A DNA stretch of 64,000 nucleotides from SZUA-318 sp964412015 (GCA_964412015.1 CAYPMO010000012.1:1-64000), one strand, 5' to 3'; counted from the first letter of the stretch, positions 17,256-25,351 are shown. Notes: a model not told the origin generated them from the sequence alone. Translations and numbers: made by a program.

Positions 17256-17564
17256 ATGGCTGACAGAATCCGAATCCGACTGAAGGCGTTCGACCACTGG
17301 GTGGTCGATCAGACCGCCGCCGACATCGTGCGGACGGCGCAGAAGACCGGGGCGACGGTGCGCGGACCCATTCCGCTTCCGACGCGCCGTCAGCGCTGGA
17401 CCGTGCTCCGCTCTCCCCACGTGGACAAGAAGAGTCGGGAGCAGTTCGAGCTTCGGACGCACAAGCGGCTGATCGACATTGTGGACAGCCGCCCGCAGAC
17501 GATCGACGCGTTGACCAAGCTGGATCTCCCGGCCGGTGTCGACGTCGAGATCAAGGTCGATTGA
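17256..17564 (+). CDS. rpsJ: Small ribosomal subunit protein uS10 (NusE)
   Basis: S10 is a 30S head protein that also acts as NusE, bridging NusG and the leading ribosome. The 102-residue protein matches the family length and contains IRIRLKAFDH at the N-terminus, GPIPLPTRRQRWTVLRSPHVDKKSREQFE in the centre and a C-terminal LPAGVDVEIKV. It is the first gene of the S10 group; rplC starts 16 bases after its stop. Confidence 0.97.
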   Translation: MADRIRIRLKAFDHWVVDQTAADIVRTAQKTGATVRGPIPLPTRRQRWTVLRSPHVDKKSREQFELRTHKRLIDIVDSRPQTIDALTKLDLPAGVDVEIKVD

Positions 17565-17580
17565 CGGAGGGACTCCGGAC

Positions 17581-18198
17581 ATGCCCGGATTGATCGGTAG
17601 AAAGATCGGGATGACGCGGATCTTCGACGCGGACGGCGTGCAGGTGCCGGTGACCGTGATCGAAGCCGGTCCTTGCCCGGTCGTTCAGGTGAAGTCCTTC
17701 GGGGGCAACGGGGGGCGCGCCGTGCAACTGGGCTTCGGAGCCCGGAAGGCCGTGCGCGCCACGAAGGCCGAAGTGGGGCACGCCGCCAGGGCGGGCCTTC
17801 AGGCCGCGCCGAGCATTCTGCGGGACTTCCGCGTGGGCGAGAACGAACGGATCGAGGTGGGCGAGCAGCTCACCGTGCAGCAGTTCGAGGCCGGCGACCG
17901 GGTGAAGGTCACCGGACAGTCCAAGGGCCGCGGCTTCCAGGGCGTGGTCAAGCGCCACGGGTTCACGGGACGCCCGGGCGGCCACGGCCACCCGCTGGAG
18001 CGGACCCCCGGCTCCATCGGCCCCGGCACCAACCCGTCGCGCGTGATCAAGGGGAAGAAGCTCCCCGGGCGCATGGGGGGGACCCGTACGAGCGTTCGCA
18101 ACATCCAGGTCGTCCGGGTGGACAGCGAGCGCAATCTGTTGTTCGTGAAGGGCGGCGTTCCCGGCGCCCGCGACGGCTACGTCCTGATCTCGAAGTGA
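17581..18198 (+). CDS. rplC: Large ribosomal subunit protein uL3
   Basis: L3 is one of the two proteins that start 50S assembly and reaches towards the peptidyl transferase centre. The 205-residue protein begins at ATG 17581 (GGAGGG about 8 bases upstream) with GLIGRKIGMTRIF and contains GQSKGRGFQGVVKRHGF, the basic extension with Gln of the GGHGHP region, and PGRMGGTR. An in-frame start 45 bases upstream lies inside rpsJ and is rejected. Confidence 0.97.
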   Translation: MPGLIGRKIGMTRIFDADGVQVPVTVIEAGPCPVVQVKSFGGNGGRAVQLGFGARKAVRATKAEVGHAARAGLQAAPSILRDFRVGENERIEVGEQLTVQQFEAGDRVKVTGQSKGRGFQGVVKRHGFTGRPGGHGHPLERTPGSIGPGTNPSRVIKGKKLPGRMGGTRTSVRNIQVVRVDSERNLLFVKGGVPGARDGYVLISK

Positions 18199-18201
18199 GC
18201 C

Positions 18202-18840
18202 ATGTATAAGGCGCGCTACTACAAAGCCGACGGCAAGAAGGGGAAAGCGCGGGCGCTGCCCGACATCCTCTTCGACGGCGTCGTGAACGAGAGCGTGATG
18301 CACCAGGCGGTCAAGGTGTATCTCTCGAACCAGCGGCAGGGCACCGCGGCGGCGAAGAGCCGGTCCGAGGTCTCGGGCGGCAACAACAAGCCCTGGCGCC
18401 AGAAGGGCACGGGGCGTGCCCGGCAGGGGTCGATCCGCGCCGTGCAGTGGGAAGGCGGCGGCGTCGCCCACCCACCGGTCCCGCACAGCTGGCGCAAGCA
18501 GCTTCCCAGGAAGGTGAGGGCCCTCGCGCGTCGCTCGGCGCTGAACGACCGTGCCGAGAGCGACCGGGTGGTGCTCGTGGACGTACCTGCCATGGAGAAG
18601 CCCAGGACCAGGGACCTGAAGGGCTTCCTGTCCCCGATGGAGATCCCGGGCAAGGTGCTGATCCTGACGGACGGGAAGAACGAGAATGTGGTTCTCTCCG
18701 CCCGGAATCTCCCGGACGTCTCCGTTCTGCCGTTCGGCGACGAATCCGTCTACGACGTTCTCTGGGCGCACACGGTGGTCATCGAGCGGAGCGCCGTGGA
18801 GAGCCTGGTCACCGCGGAGGAGGAGACCGGCGATGCGTGA
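18202..18840 (+). CDS. rplD: Large ribosomal subunit protein uL4
   Basis: L4 lines the peptide exit tunnel and in gamma-proteobacteria represses the S10 operon. The 212-residue protein shows GNNKPWRQKGTGRARQGS, the exit-tunnel loop involved in macrolide resistance, plus LPRKVRALARRSALNDRA. Its N-terminus (MYKARYYKADGKKG) is divergent, and the protein is about 10 residues longer than E. coli L4. The last eight bases overlap rplW. Confidence 0.95.
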   Translation: MYKARYYKADGKKGKARALPDILFDGVVNESVMHQAVKVYLSNQRQGTAAAKSRSEVSGGNNKPWRQKGTGRARQGSIRAVQWEGGGVAHPPVPHSWRKQLPRKVRALARRSALNDRAESDRVVLVDVPAMEKPRTRDLKGFLSPMEIPGKVLILTDGKNENVVLSARNLPDVSVLPFGDESVYDVLWAHTVVIERSAVESLVTAEEETGDA

Positions 18841-19144
18841 GCCCCATGAGATCATCGTCTCGCCGGTCGTGACCGAGAAGACCGCCGAGCAAATGGATCG
18901 GCAGAGCCTCTACACGTTCATCGTGGCCGTAGGCGCCAACAAGATCGAGATCGGTCAGGCCGTGGAGAAGCTCTGGGACGTGAAGGTCGTGGACGTGCGC
19001 ACGATGCGGTACTACGGAAAGACCCGCCGCTCCTTCCTCGGCCGCATGGCCAAGAACTGGAGCAAGGGTCGGCGCCCGTCCTACAAGAAGGCGATCGTGC
19101 AGCTCGCCGAAGGCGAGCACATCGAGCTCTACGAGGTCGGTTGA
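18833..19144 (+). CDS. rplW: Large ribosomal subunit protein uL23
   Basis: L23 sits at the tunnel exit and docks trigger factor and SRP. Start ATG 18833 overlaps the end of rplD by eight bases and has GGAGGAGGAG just upstream. The 103-residue protein begins with IIVSPVVTEKT, the family signature, and contains NKIEIGQAVEKLWDVKVVDVRT. Length matches E. coli L23 (100). Confidence 0.96.
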   Translation: MREPHEIIVSPVVTEKTAEQMDRQSLYTFIVAVGANKIEIGQAVEKLWDVKVVDVRTMRYYGKTRRSFLGRMAKNWSKGRRPSYKKAIVQLAEGEHIELYEVG

Positions 19145-19146
19145 CC

Positions 19147-19986
19147 ATGAGTATCAAGAAGCTCAAGCCGGTGACCGACGGAACACGGTTCCGCTCGACC
19201 CTGGACAACGACGTCGTCACGCGGAACGCGCCCGAGAAGTCGTTGACCGAATCGCTGCACGGCAAGGGCGGCCGGAACCACCACGGCCGCATTACCTCCC
19301 GCCGGCGCGGGGGCGGTCACAAGCGGCGTTATCGGGTCATCGACTTCAAGCGGGACAAGTTCGGCATTCCCGGTGTCGTATCCACGATCGAGTACGACCC
19401 GAACCGGTCGGCCAACATCGCCCTGATCACGTATGCCGACGGGGAGAAGCGCTACATCCTCCACCCCAACGGCTTGAACGTCGGCGACCAGGTCATGTCC
19501 GGTCCGCAGGCCGACGTGCGTGTCGGATGCACCATCCCCCTGGACCTGGTTCCGCCCGGCACGGCGGTCCACAACGTCGAGCTCAAGCCCGGAAAGGGCG
19601 GCCAGATGGCTCGCTCGGCCGGCTCGGGCGTGCAGGTGGTGGCGAAGGAAGGCGACTTCGTGACCTTGCGGCTGCCTTCGTCCGAGGTGCGTCGGGTGCG
19701 CAAGGAGTGTCTCGCCACGATCGGCGAGGTAGGGAACACGGACTACGAGCTCACCAGCCTCGGCAAGGCCGGCGCGAACCGCTGGCGCGGCCGTCGCCCG
19801 AAGGTGCGCGGCGTAGCGATGAACCCGGTGGACCATCCTCTCGGCGGCGGCGAGGGTCGCGCGTCCGGTGGCCGTCCCCCGGTGTCACCCTGGGGCAAGC
19901 TCGAGGGGAAGAAGACCCGCAACACCAAGAAGGAAAGTCAGAAGCTCATCGTCCGCAGCCGCAAGCGCGGCCGTGCGACGACCTAG
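19147..19986 (+). CDS. rplB: Large ribosomal subunit protein uL2
   Basis: L2 supports the peptidyl transferase centre and intersubunit bridge B7b. The 279-residue protein has NHHGRITSRRRGGGHKRRYRVIDF near the N-terminus, the OB and SH3-like domains, and the C-terminal RGVAMNPVDHPLGGGEGRASGGR that includes the conserved histidine implicated in peptidyl transferase structure. Start ATG 19147 is preferred to a TTG two codons earlier that overlaps rplW. Confidence 0.97.
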   Translation: MSIKKLKPVTDGTRFRSTLDNDVVTRNAPEKSLTESLHGKGGRNHHGRITSRRRGGGHKRRYRVIDFKRDKFGIPGVVSTIEYDPNRSANIALITYADGEKRYILHPNGLNVGDQVMSGPQADVRVGCTIPLDLVPPGTAVHNVELKPGKGGQMARSAGSGVQVVAKEGDFVTLRLPSSEVRRVRKECLATIGEVGNTDYELTSLGKAGANRWRGRRPKVRGVAMNPVDHPLGGGEGRASGGRPPVSPWGKLEGKKTRNTKKESQKLIVRSRKRGRATT

Positions 19987-20000
19987 GAGGTCGCGAGGAG

Positions 20001-20312
20001 ATGCCACGGAGCGTATCGAAGGGACCCTACGTCCAGGAACGGCTTCTCGAGCGTGTGAAGATCATGAATTCCCGCGGTGAGAAGAAAGTCGTGAGGACGT
20101 GGTCGCGTGCCTCGACGATCTCTCCGGAGTTCGTCGGCCACACGGTGGCCGTGCACAACGGCAACAAGTTCATTCCCGTCTACATCACGGAGAACATGGT
20201 CGGCCACAAGCTCGGAGAGTTCGCTCCGACCCGGCTGTTCCGGGGCCACAGCGGCAGGCTCGCCGACAAGAAGGCGAGGCCGGTGGCCGTCACCGGGTCC
20301 GCGTCGTCGTGA
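20001..20312 (+). CDS. rpsS: Small ribosomal subunit protein uS19
   Basis: S19 is a 30S head protein contacting S13. The 103-residue protein begins PRSVSKGPYV and contains VRTWSRASTISPEFVGHTVAVHNG and GHKLGEFAPTR. It is about ten residues longer than E. coli S19 because of its C-terminus. GAGGTCGCGAGGAG precedes the ATG at 20001. The gene keeps its place between rplB and rplV. Confidence 0.96.
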   Translation: MPRSVSKGPYVQERLLERVKIMNSRGEKKVVRTWSRASTISPEFVGHTVAVHNGNKFIPVYITENMVGHKLGEFAPTRLFRGHSGRLADKKARPVAVTGSASS

Positions 20313-20326
20313 GGATCGAGGAAGCC

Positions 20327-20680
20327 ATGCAAGCGAGAGCCATCGCCCGGCACGTCCGCATGAGCCCCCGCAAGGTGCGGCTCGTGGTGGATCAGATCCG
20401 GGGCAAGTCGGTCAACGAGGCGTACGCGATTCTGCAGTTCTCGAAGAAGAGCGCCGCCGAGCCGGTGGGCAAAGCCCTCCGGTCCGCCGTCGCCAACGCT
20501 CAGGTCAAGGCCCAGGACGAAGGCGACGTGTTGGACGTGGACGACCTGAAGGTGAGCAGGGTCTTCGTGGACGAAGGTCCGACCCTTCGTCGATGGAAGG
20601 CGGCGGCGCAGGGACGCGCTGCGCCGCGCCGGCATCGTACGAGCCACATCACGGTGATCGTGGACAACAAGGACGCATAG
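20327..20680 (+). CDS. rplV: Large ribosomal subunit protein uL22
   Basis: L22 lines the exit tunnel with a long beta-hairpin. The 117-residue protein has the N-terminal RAIARHVRMSPRKVRLVVDQIRGK and the hairpin tip region GPTLRRWKAAAQGRA, with RRHRTSHITVIV after it. The macrolide-resistance-associated tip looks normal. Start ATG 20327 lies 14 bases after the rpsS stop, with GAGGATCGAGGAAG upstream. Confidence 0.96.
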   Translation: MQARAIARHVRMSPRKVRLVVDQIRGKSVNEAYAILQFSKKSAAEPVGKALRSAVANAQVKAQDEGDVLDVDDLKVSRVFVDEGPTLRRWKAAAQGRAAPRRHRTSHITVIVDNKDA

Positions 20681-20687
20681 GCCCCCC

Positions 20688-21347
20688 ATGGGACAGAAGA
20701 CTCATCCGCACGGGTTCCGCCTCGGGATCGTCAAGGACTGGAGGTCGCAGTGGTATGCCGAGCGCGACTTCCCCCGTCTCCTCAAGGAAGACGAGACGAT
20801 CCGGAGGTACCTGCGGCGCCGCCTCAACCACGCGGCGCTGGCCGAGATCGACATCGAGCGGAAGCCGAGCAAGATCGTGGTGACGCTGCACACGGCCCGC
20901 CCCGGTGTCGTGATCGGGAAGCGTGGAGCCGAGGTGGACAAGCTCCGCGACGAGCTGGCGCTCCTGACCAACGCCGAGATCTCGGTGAATGTCGAGGAGA
21001 TCAAGCGGCCCGAGGTCGAGGCCTATCTCGTCGCGGAGAACGTGGCGCATCAGCTACGGCAGCGGATCTCGTTCCGCCGTGCGATGAAGCGGGCCGTGCA
21101 GTCCGCGATCCGTGCCGGTGCCGAGGGGATCAAGATCCAGTGTGCGGGGCGGCTGGGCGGGGCGGAGATCGCGCGCACGGAGAAGTACAACGAGGGTCGC
21201 GTGCCCCTGCACACGCTTCGTGCCGATATCGACTACGCGCAGATCCACGCGTTCACGACGTTCGGGGCCATCGGTGTGAAGTGCTGGATCTTCAAGGGCG
21301 AAGTGGTCGAGGAACGGCGAGGCCGTACCTACTCCACGGGCTCGTGA
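20688..21347 (+). CDS. rpsC: Small ribosomal subunit protein uS3
   Basis: S3 forms the mRNA entry pore with S4 and S5. The 219-residue protein begins MGQKTHPHGFRLGI, has the KH domain with VVIGKRGAEVDKLRDEL (GxxG-like IGKRG) and the C-terminal domain with RRAMKRAVQSAIRAGAEGIKIQCAGRLGGAEIARTE. It lacks the longer C-terminal tail of the E. coli protein (233). Confidence 0.97.
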   Translation: MGQKTHPHGFRLGIVKDWRSQWYAERDFPRLLKEDETIRRYLRRRLNHAALAEIDIERKPSKIVVTLHTARPGVVIGKRGAEVDKLRDELALLTNAEISVNVEEIKRPEVEAYLVAENVAHQLRQRISFRRAMKRAVQSAIRAGAEGIKIQCAGRLGGAEIARTEKYNEGRVPLHTLRADIDYAQIHAFTTFGAIGVKCWIFKGEVVEERRGRTYSTGS

Positions 21348-21367
21348 CCGACTGACGAGGAACGACG

Positions 21368-21784
21368 ATGCTAGCGCCGAAGCGTGTGAAGTACCGCAAG
21401 CAGTTCAAGGGCCGGATGCGGGGCAAGGCCACCAGGGGTAGCAAGATCTCCTTCGGTGAGTACGGCCTGCAGGCGGTCGAGGCCGGGTGGATCAGCAATC
21501 GTCAGATCGAGGCGGCCCGTGTCGCGCTGACGCGGCACATCAAGCGCGGCGGCAAGGTCTGGATCCGCATCTTCCCGGACAAGCCGATCACGTCCAAGCC
21601 CGCCGAGACCCGCATGGGCAAGGGGAAGGGGAGCCCGGAGGGCTGGGTGGCCGTGGTGAAGCCGGGCCGGGTCATGTTCGAGCTCGAGGGCGTGGACGAG
21701 AAGACCGCCCAGCGAGCGTTGGAGCTCGCGTCCGCGAAGCTCTCGGTGAAGACCCGATTCGTCCACCGCGACGAGCAGCTGTAG
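21368..21784 (+). CDS. rplP: Large ribosomal subunit protein uL16
   Basis: L16 is a late-assembly 50S protein near the A-site tRNA elbow. The 138-residue protein has KYRKQFKGRMRGKATRG at the N-terminus, KVWIRIFPDKPITSKPAETRMGKGKG in the centre and GWVAVVKPGRVMFE near the end. The ArgMet after KPAET that is hydroxylated in E. coli by YcfD is conserved as Arg-Met-Gly-Lys-Gly. Confidence 0.97.
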   Translation: MLAPKRVKYRKQFKGRMRGKATRGSKISFGEYGLQAVEAGWISNRQIEAARVALTRHIKRGGKVWIRIFPDKPITSKPAETRMGKGKGSPEGWVAVVKPGRVMFELEGVDEKTAQRALELASAKLSVKTRFVHRDEQL

Positions 21785-21793
21785 GAGAGGCCG

Positions 21794-21994
21794 ATGAAGG
21801 TCGAGGAATTGCGCGAACTCAACCGGACCGAGCTCGAGGTGCGCTTGAAGGAGCTCAAGGAAGAGCAGTTCAAGCTGCGCTTCCAGGCGTCCATGATGCA
21901 GCTCGAGAACCCGAGCCTCGTGAAGAAGATCAGGCGCGACATCGCGCGCATCAGGACGATTCTCCGCGAGCGAGAGCTCGCCCAGAAGGCATAG
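21794..21994 (+). CDS. rpmC: Large ribosomal subunit protein uL29
   Basis: L29 is a small, entirely helical protein beside L23 at the exit tunnel. The 66-residue product has the expected two-helix pattern: MKVEELRELNRTELEVRLKEL and then QLENPSLVKKIRRDIARIRTI. The gene is nine bases after rplP and 12 before rpsQ. Confidence 0.95.
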   Translation: MKVEELRELNRTELEVRLKELKEEQFKLRFQASMMQLENPSLVKKIRRDIARIRTILRERELAQKA

Positions 21995-22006
21995 CCGGGA
22001 CGATCC

Positions 22007-22306
22007 ATGAGCGAGAACCGGGTTCAGCGGGACGAGACTCCCGAGGCCACGAGCCGCAAGCGTCGCAAGACGCGGGTCGGCACCGTGGTGAGCACCAAGG
22101 CGGACAAGACCGTGACCGTGGTGGTCGAGCGGCGATTCCCGCACCCTCTCTACGGCAAGGGCGTGTCGCGCACTCAGAAGTACCACGCGCACGACGAGAA
22201 GAACGAGTATCGGGCCGGTGACGTCGTCCGGATCATGGAGACGCGTCCCCTGTCGAAGACCAAGCGGTGGCGCGTCGTCGAGCTCATCGAGCGCGAAAGC
22301 GTCTGA
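22007..22306 (+). CDS. rpsQ: Small ribosomal subunit protein uS17
   Basis: S17 is a primary 16S rRNA-binding OB-fold protein. The 99-residue product has VGTVVSTKADKTVTVVVERRFPHPLYGK and the later YRAGDVVRIMETRPLSKTKRWRVVE. It carries an extra N-terminal arm of about 17 charged residues (SENRVQRDETPEATS) compared with E. coli (84). The initiator ATG at 22007 has GGGACG upstream, and no in-frame start closer to the core looks better. Confidence 0.94.
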   Translation: MSENRVQRDETPEATSRKRRKTRVGTVVSTKADKTVTVVVERRFPHPLYGKGVSRTQKYHAHDEKNEYRAGDVVRIMETRPLSKTKRWRVVELIERESV

Positions 22307-22355
22307 GCGCTCCGTCGCCAGAACCGTCGAGACAGCGAGATAGAGAGACACTGAG

Positions 22356-22724
22356 ATGATCCAGCAGGAGTCGATCCTCCGGATCGCGGACAACACGGGG
22401 GCCAAGACGGCGCTCTGCATTCGCGTCCTGGGTGGCTCCCGCCGCCGGTACGCCGGCGTCGGCGACGTCATCGTCGCCACCGTGAAGGACGCCATTCCGA
22501 ACGGTGGGGTGAAGAAGGGCGAGGTGGTCAAGGCGGTCGTCGTACGGACAGCCAAGGAGACGCGCCGCAAGGACGGCACCTACATCCGCTTCGACGACAA
22601 CGCGGCGGTCCTCATCAACCAGCAGGGCGAGCCCCGGGGGACCCGCATCTTCGGGCCCGTGGGGCGCGAGCTGCGTGAGAAGAGGTACATGAAGATCGTT
22701 TCCCTGGCGCCCGAGGTGCTCTGA
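22356..22724 (+). CDS. rplN: Large ribosomal subunit protein uL14
   Basis: L14 lies at intersubunit bridges B5 and B8 and is the target of the silencing factor RsfS. The 122-residue protein has the near-invariant N-terminus MIQQESILRIADNTGAK and GSRRRYAGVGDVIVATVKDAIPNG. The length is typical (123). It is separated from rpsQ by 49 bases and overlaps rplX by one base. Confidence 0.97.
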   Translation: MIQQESILRIADNTGAKTALCIRVLGGSRRRYAGVGDVIVATVKDAIPNGGVKKGEVVKAVVVRTAKETRRKDGTYIRFDDNAAVLINQQGEPRGTRIFGPVGRELREKRYMKIVSLAPEVL

Positions 22725-23059
22725 TGGGTGTGCGGAAATTCAGGATCATGAAGGGGGATCGGGTCCGCGTGATCCGGGGCAACTTCCGGGACCAGGAGGG
22801 CACGGTGCTCGAGGTGCTCAAGGACTCCGGGCGCGTGAGGGTGGAGGGCGTGAACATGCGGAAGCGCCACACCCGACCCAGCCAGGCGAACCCGGAAGGG
22901 GGCATCCTCACATTCGAGGCTCCCATCGACATCTCGAACGTCATGCTCATCGATCCGGCGACGGGTGAGCCCAGCCGGATCCGTACGCGCATCGAGGAAG
23001 GTCGCACGAAGGAGCGGATCTCGGTGAAGTCCGGGAATCCGGTCCCCAGACCCCAGTAG
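22724..23059 (+). CDS. rplX: Large ribosomal subunit protein uL24
   Basis: L24 is an assembly-initiating 50S protein. The 111-residue product has the KOW motif KGDRVRVIRGNFRDQEGTVLEV (about 10-31) and the conserved HTRPSQANPEGGILTFEAPIDISNVMLI. Its ATG shares one base with the rplN stop. It is followed by an unusual 165-base spacer, where most bacteria have rplE almost directly adjacent. Confidence 0.96.
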   Translation: MGVRKFRIMKGDRVRVIRGNFRDQEGTVLEVLKDSGRVRVEGVNMRKRHTRPSQANPEGGILTFEAPIDISNVMLIDPATGEPSRIRTRIEEGRTKERISVKSGNPVPRPQ

Positions 23060-23077
23060 AACGGACGACGTAGCTAT

Positions 23078-23195
23078 GGGCGCTCAAATCGGATGCAGGG
23101 CAAGGCGGGCGAGCACGGCGACCGAGGAGTACCTGCCGGTACTCCGCAGGTTGGCTCGCGCAGCCCAACGCAGCCAGGCGTCGATTTCAGCGCCC
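23078..23195. repeat. 118-bp imperfect palindromic element between rplX and rplE
   Basis: The ends GGGCGCTCAAATCG (23078-23091) and CGATTTCAGCGCCC (23182-23195) are inverted repeats matching at 13 of 14 positions. Inside, GCGAGC (23109-23114) pairs with GCTCGC (23154-23159), and GGAGTAC (23126-23132) pairs perfectly with GTACTCC (23139-23145) around a six-base loop. The nested symmetry, the sharp edges and the insertion into a normally tight operon suggest a mobile or dispersed palindromic repeat (MITE/REP-like), or a structured RNA in the L5 leader. An element family is inferred, not shown, because only one full copy is in the window. Confidence 0.55.
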
Positions 23196-23224
23196 TGCCG
23201 ATCGACGATCGATTAGGTAGGCAA

Positions 23225-23794
23225 ATGGAACCGAGGCTCAGGACGCATTACAGGACCCACGCGAGGGCGAAGCTCCAGGAAGAGTTCGGGTTCACCAACC
23301 CGCATCGCATCCCGCGCATCGAGAAGGTCGTCCTCAACGTGGGTGTCGGTGACGCGGCGAAGGACCAGAAGCTCCTCCAGAGCGTCGTGGAGGAGATCGG
23401 GACGATCACGGGCCAGAGGCCGACGGTGAATCGCGCCCGGAGGTCCATCTCGAACTTCTCGCTGCGTGAGGGAATGCCCGTGGGGGTCTCCGTCACGCTC
23501 CGCAGGGACAAGATGTGGTATTTCCTGGACCGGCTGATCGCGACGGCCATTCCGCGTATCCGTGATTTTCGCGGGCTGAATACCCGCTCGTTCGACGGGC
23601 GCGGCAATTACACGATGGGCATCAGGGAGCAGATCATCTTCCCGGAGATCAACTTCGACCGGGTGAACAAGATTCATGGGATGGACATCACGATCGTGAC
23701 GTCCACCGACAAGGACGACGAGGCCTTCGCGCTCCTCCGCGAGATGGGCTTCCCGTTCCGTGGGCAGGTGCCGGTCCAGATCGGCGCGGCCTGA
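23225..23794 (+). CDS. rplE: Large ribosomal subunit protein uL5
   Basis: L5 binds 5S rRNA in the central protuberance. The 189-residue protein starts at ATG 23225 (AGGTAGG directly upstream) with MEPRLRTHYRTHARAKLQEEFGF and includes NVGVGDAAKDQKLLQSVVEE, RARRSISNFSLREGMPVGVSVTLR and IFPEINFDRV. The same frame stays open 44 codons further upstream, but that stretch runs through the palindromic element and has no L5 similarity, so it is excluded. Confidence 0.96.
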   Translation: MEPRLRTHYRTHARAKLQEEFGFTNPHRIPRIEKVVLNVGVGDAAKDQKLLQSVVEEIGTITGQRPTVNRARRSISNFSLREGMPVGVSVTLRRDKMWYFLDRLIATAIPRIRDFRGLNTRSFDGRGNYTMGIREQIIFPEINFDRVNKIHGMDITIVTSTDKDDEAFALLREMGFPFRGQVPVQIGAA

Positions 23795-23817
23795 GAGGAC
23801 CAGAGGAGAACACACAG

Positions 23818-24003
23818 ATGGCGAAGAAGGCGCTCATCGAGAAGTCCAAGCGCACGCCGAAATTCAAGGTGCGTCAGCGGAACCGGTGCCAGCGGTGCGG
23901 GCGTCCGCGAGGGTATCTGCGGAAGTTCGGCGTATGCCGGATCTGCTTCCGGGAGATGTCGCTCCGGGGCGAGGTCCCCGGCGTCCGCAAGTCGAGCTGG
24001 TAG
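23818..24003 (+). CDS. rpsZ: Small ribosomal subunit protein uS14, type Z (zinc-binding)
   Basis: S14 is a late-assembling 30S head protein. This is the 61-residue zinc form: Cys24 and Cys27 in CQRC, and Cys40 and Cys43 in CRIC. It ends with the typical VRKSSW. The longer zinc-independent form (about 100 residues, as in E. coli) is not seen in the window. It holds the usual spc position between rplE and rpsH. Confidence 0.97.
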   Translation: MAKKALIEKSKRTPKFKVRQRNRCQRCGRPRGYLRKFGVCRICFREMSLRGEVPGVRKSSW

Positions 24004-24018
24004 GGAGCTGGAACCGAC

Positions 24019-24411
24019 ATGATGACCGATCCTATCGCAGATATGCTCACCCGCATCAGGAACGCCGGCATGGCCGGACACAGGTGGGTGGATCTGCCCG
24101 TGTCCGTGCTCAAGGTCGAGATCGCCAGGATCCTCGCCGAGAGCGCGTTCATCCACGCGCACAAGGTGCTGGACGACGGAAAGCACGGCGTGCTGCGGGT
24201 CTACCTCAAGTATCACGACGGCCATCCGGTCATCCGGCACCTGGAGCGGGTCTCCCGCCCGGGCCGCCGGCACTACGTGGGCGCCAGGGATGTTCCCCGC
24301 GTCCGCAACGGGCTGGGCATGGCCATCCTCTCCACGTCGGCCGGTGTGCTTTCCGACCGCGGCGCCCGAGAGCGCGGCGTCGGCGGGGAGCTCATGGCTC
24401 TGGTCTGGTAA
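24019..24411 (+). CDS. rpsH: Small ribosomal subunit protein uS8
   Basis: S8 binds helix 21 of 16S rRNA and in E. coli represses the spc operon. The 130-residue product has TDPIADMLTRIRNAGMAGH at the N-terminus and the C-terminal VRNGLGMAILSTSAGVLSDRGARERGVGGELMALVW, with the STSxGV signature. Two adjacent ATG codons (24019 and 24022) could both serve; the first is used here. The length equals E. coli S8. Confidence 0.96.
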   Translation: MMTDPIADMLTRIRNAGMAGHRWVDLPVSVLKVEIARILAESAFIHAHKVLDDGKHGVLRVYLKYHDGHPVIRHLERVSRPGRRHYVGARDVPRVRNGLGMAILSTSAGVLSDRGARERGVGGELMALVW

Positions 24412-24422
24412 GGGCTCGAACG

Positions 24423-24962
24423 ATGTCGCGAATCGGCAAGCTCCCGGTGGTCGTACCGGCCGGGGTCGAGATCAAGCAGAGCGGTCGGACGTTCACGGCC
24501 AAGGGGCCGAAGGGTGAGCTCACGCTCACCGTCCACCCTGACATGAAGCTCGTGGTGGAGGACGGCTCCGTGCGCGTGGAGCGCCCTTCGGACAGCCAGA
24601 AGCACCGCGCCCTGCACGGCCTGACGCGAACGCTGGTGGCGAATACGGTCCAGGGCGTCTCGACGGGATACCGGAAGACGCTCGAGATCCAGGGCGTGGG
24701 CTACAAGGCCGAGCTCAGGGGGAGCGGCATCACGCTCACCGTGGGCTTCTCGCACACCATCGACTACAATCCGGCGCCGGGCGTCAAGCTGGAATGCCCG
24801 AGCCCGACCACGATCGTGGTCTCGGGGCCGGACAAGCAGGCCGTGGGCCACACCGCCGCCGTGATCCGGAATTTCCGGCCCCCGGAGCCCTACAAGGGCA
24901 AGGGGATCCGGTATCAAGGTGAGCAGGTCCGGCGCAAGGCCGGCAAGACGGCTGGAGCCTGA
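24423..24962 (+). CDS. rplF: Large ribosomal subunit protein uL6
   Basis: L6 lies near the sarcin-ricin loop and factor-binding site. The 179-residue protein begins MSRIGKLPVVVPAGVEI and has the two related L6 domains and the C-terminal GPDKQAVGHTAAVIRNFRPPEPYKGKGIRY signature. Start ATG 24423 fits the family exactly; longer in-frame readings pass through rpsH and rpsZ in the wrong frame. Confidence 0.97.
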   Translation: MSRIGKLPVVVPAGVEIKQSGRTFTAKGPKGELTLTVHPDMKLVVEDGSVRVERPSDSQKHRALHGLTRTLVANTVQGVSTGYRKTLEIQGVGYKAELRGSGITLTVGFSHTIDYNPAPGVKLECPSPTTIVVSGPDKQAVGHTAAVIRNFRPPEPYKGKGIRYQGEQVRRKAGKTAGA

Positions 24963-24964
24963 CG

Positions 24965-25351
24965 ATGATCAAACAGAGCAAGCTCAGAAGGAATCGCGAC
25001 CTTCAGCGGAAGCGGCGTCACCACCGGGTGCGCGCCAAGGTCCATGGCTCGGCGGAATGCCCGCGGCTGGTGGTCTTCCGGTCCCTCAAGAACATCGAGG
25101 GCCAGCTCGTGGACGACGGTGCGGGCCGGACGATCGTCGGGCTCTCGACCCTCGGCGGCGAGCTGAAGGGCTTCAAGACGGAGGGGAAGAACCCTCGTGT
25201 GGAGCAGGCCTTCGCCGCGGGAAAGCTCCTGGGCGAGAGGGCCAAGGCGCAGGGCATCACCGCCGTCGTCTTCGACCGCGGCGGCTACCGATATCATGGC
25301 CGGGTGAAGGCATTCGCCGACGGCGCCCGTAAGGGAGGTCTGGAGTTCTGA
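24965..25351 (+). CDS. rplR: Large ribosomal subunit protein uL18
   Basis: L18 brings 5S rRNA to the 50S subunit together with L5. The 128-residue protein has an Arg/Lys-rich N-terminus, RLVVFRSLKNIEGQLVDD, then GKLLGERAKAQGITAVVFDRGGYRYHGRVKAFADGARKGGLEF. The final base of its stop is the first base of the rpsE ATG. There is an about ten-residue insertion near ELKGFKTEGKNPRV relative to E. coli. Confidence 0.96.
   Translation: MIKQSKLRRNRDLQRKRRHHRVRAKVHGSAECPRLVVFRSLKNIEGQLVDDGAGRTIVGLSTLGGELKGFKTEGKNPRVEQAFAAGKLLGERAKAQGITAVVFDRGGYRYHGRVKAFADGARKGGLEF

Noticed and set aside
23093..23224. 44-codon N-terminal extension of rplE
   Set aside because: It reads through the palindromic element and has no similarity to L5.
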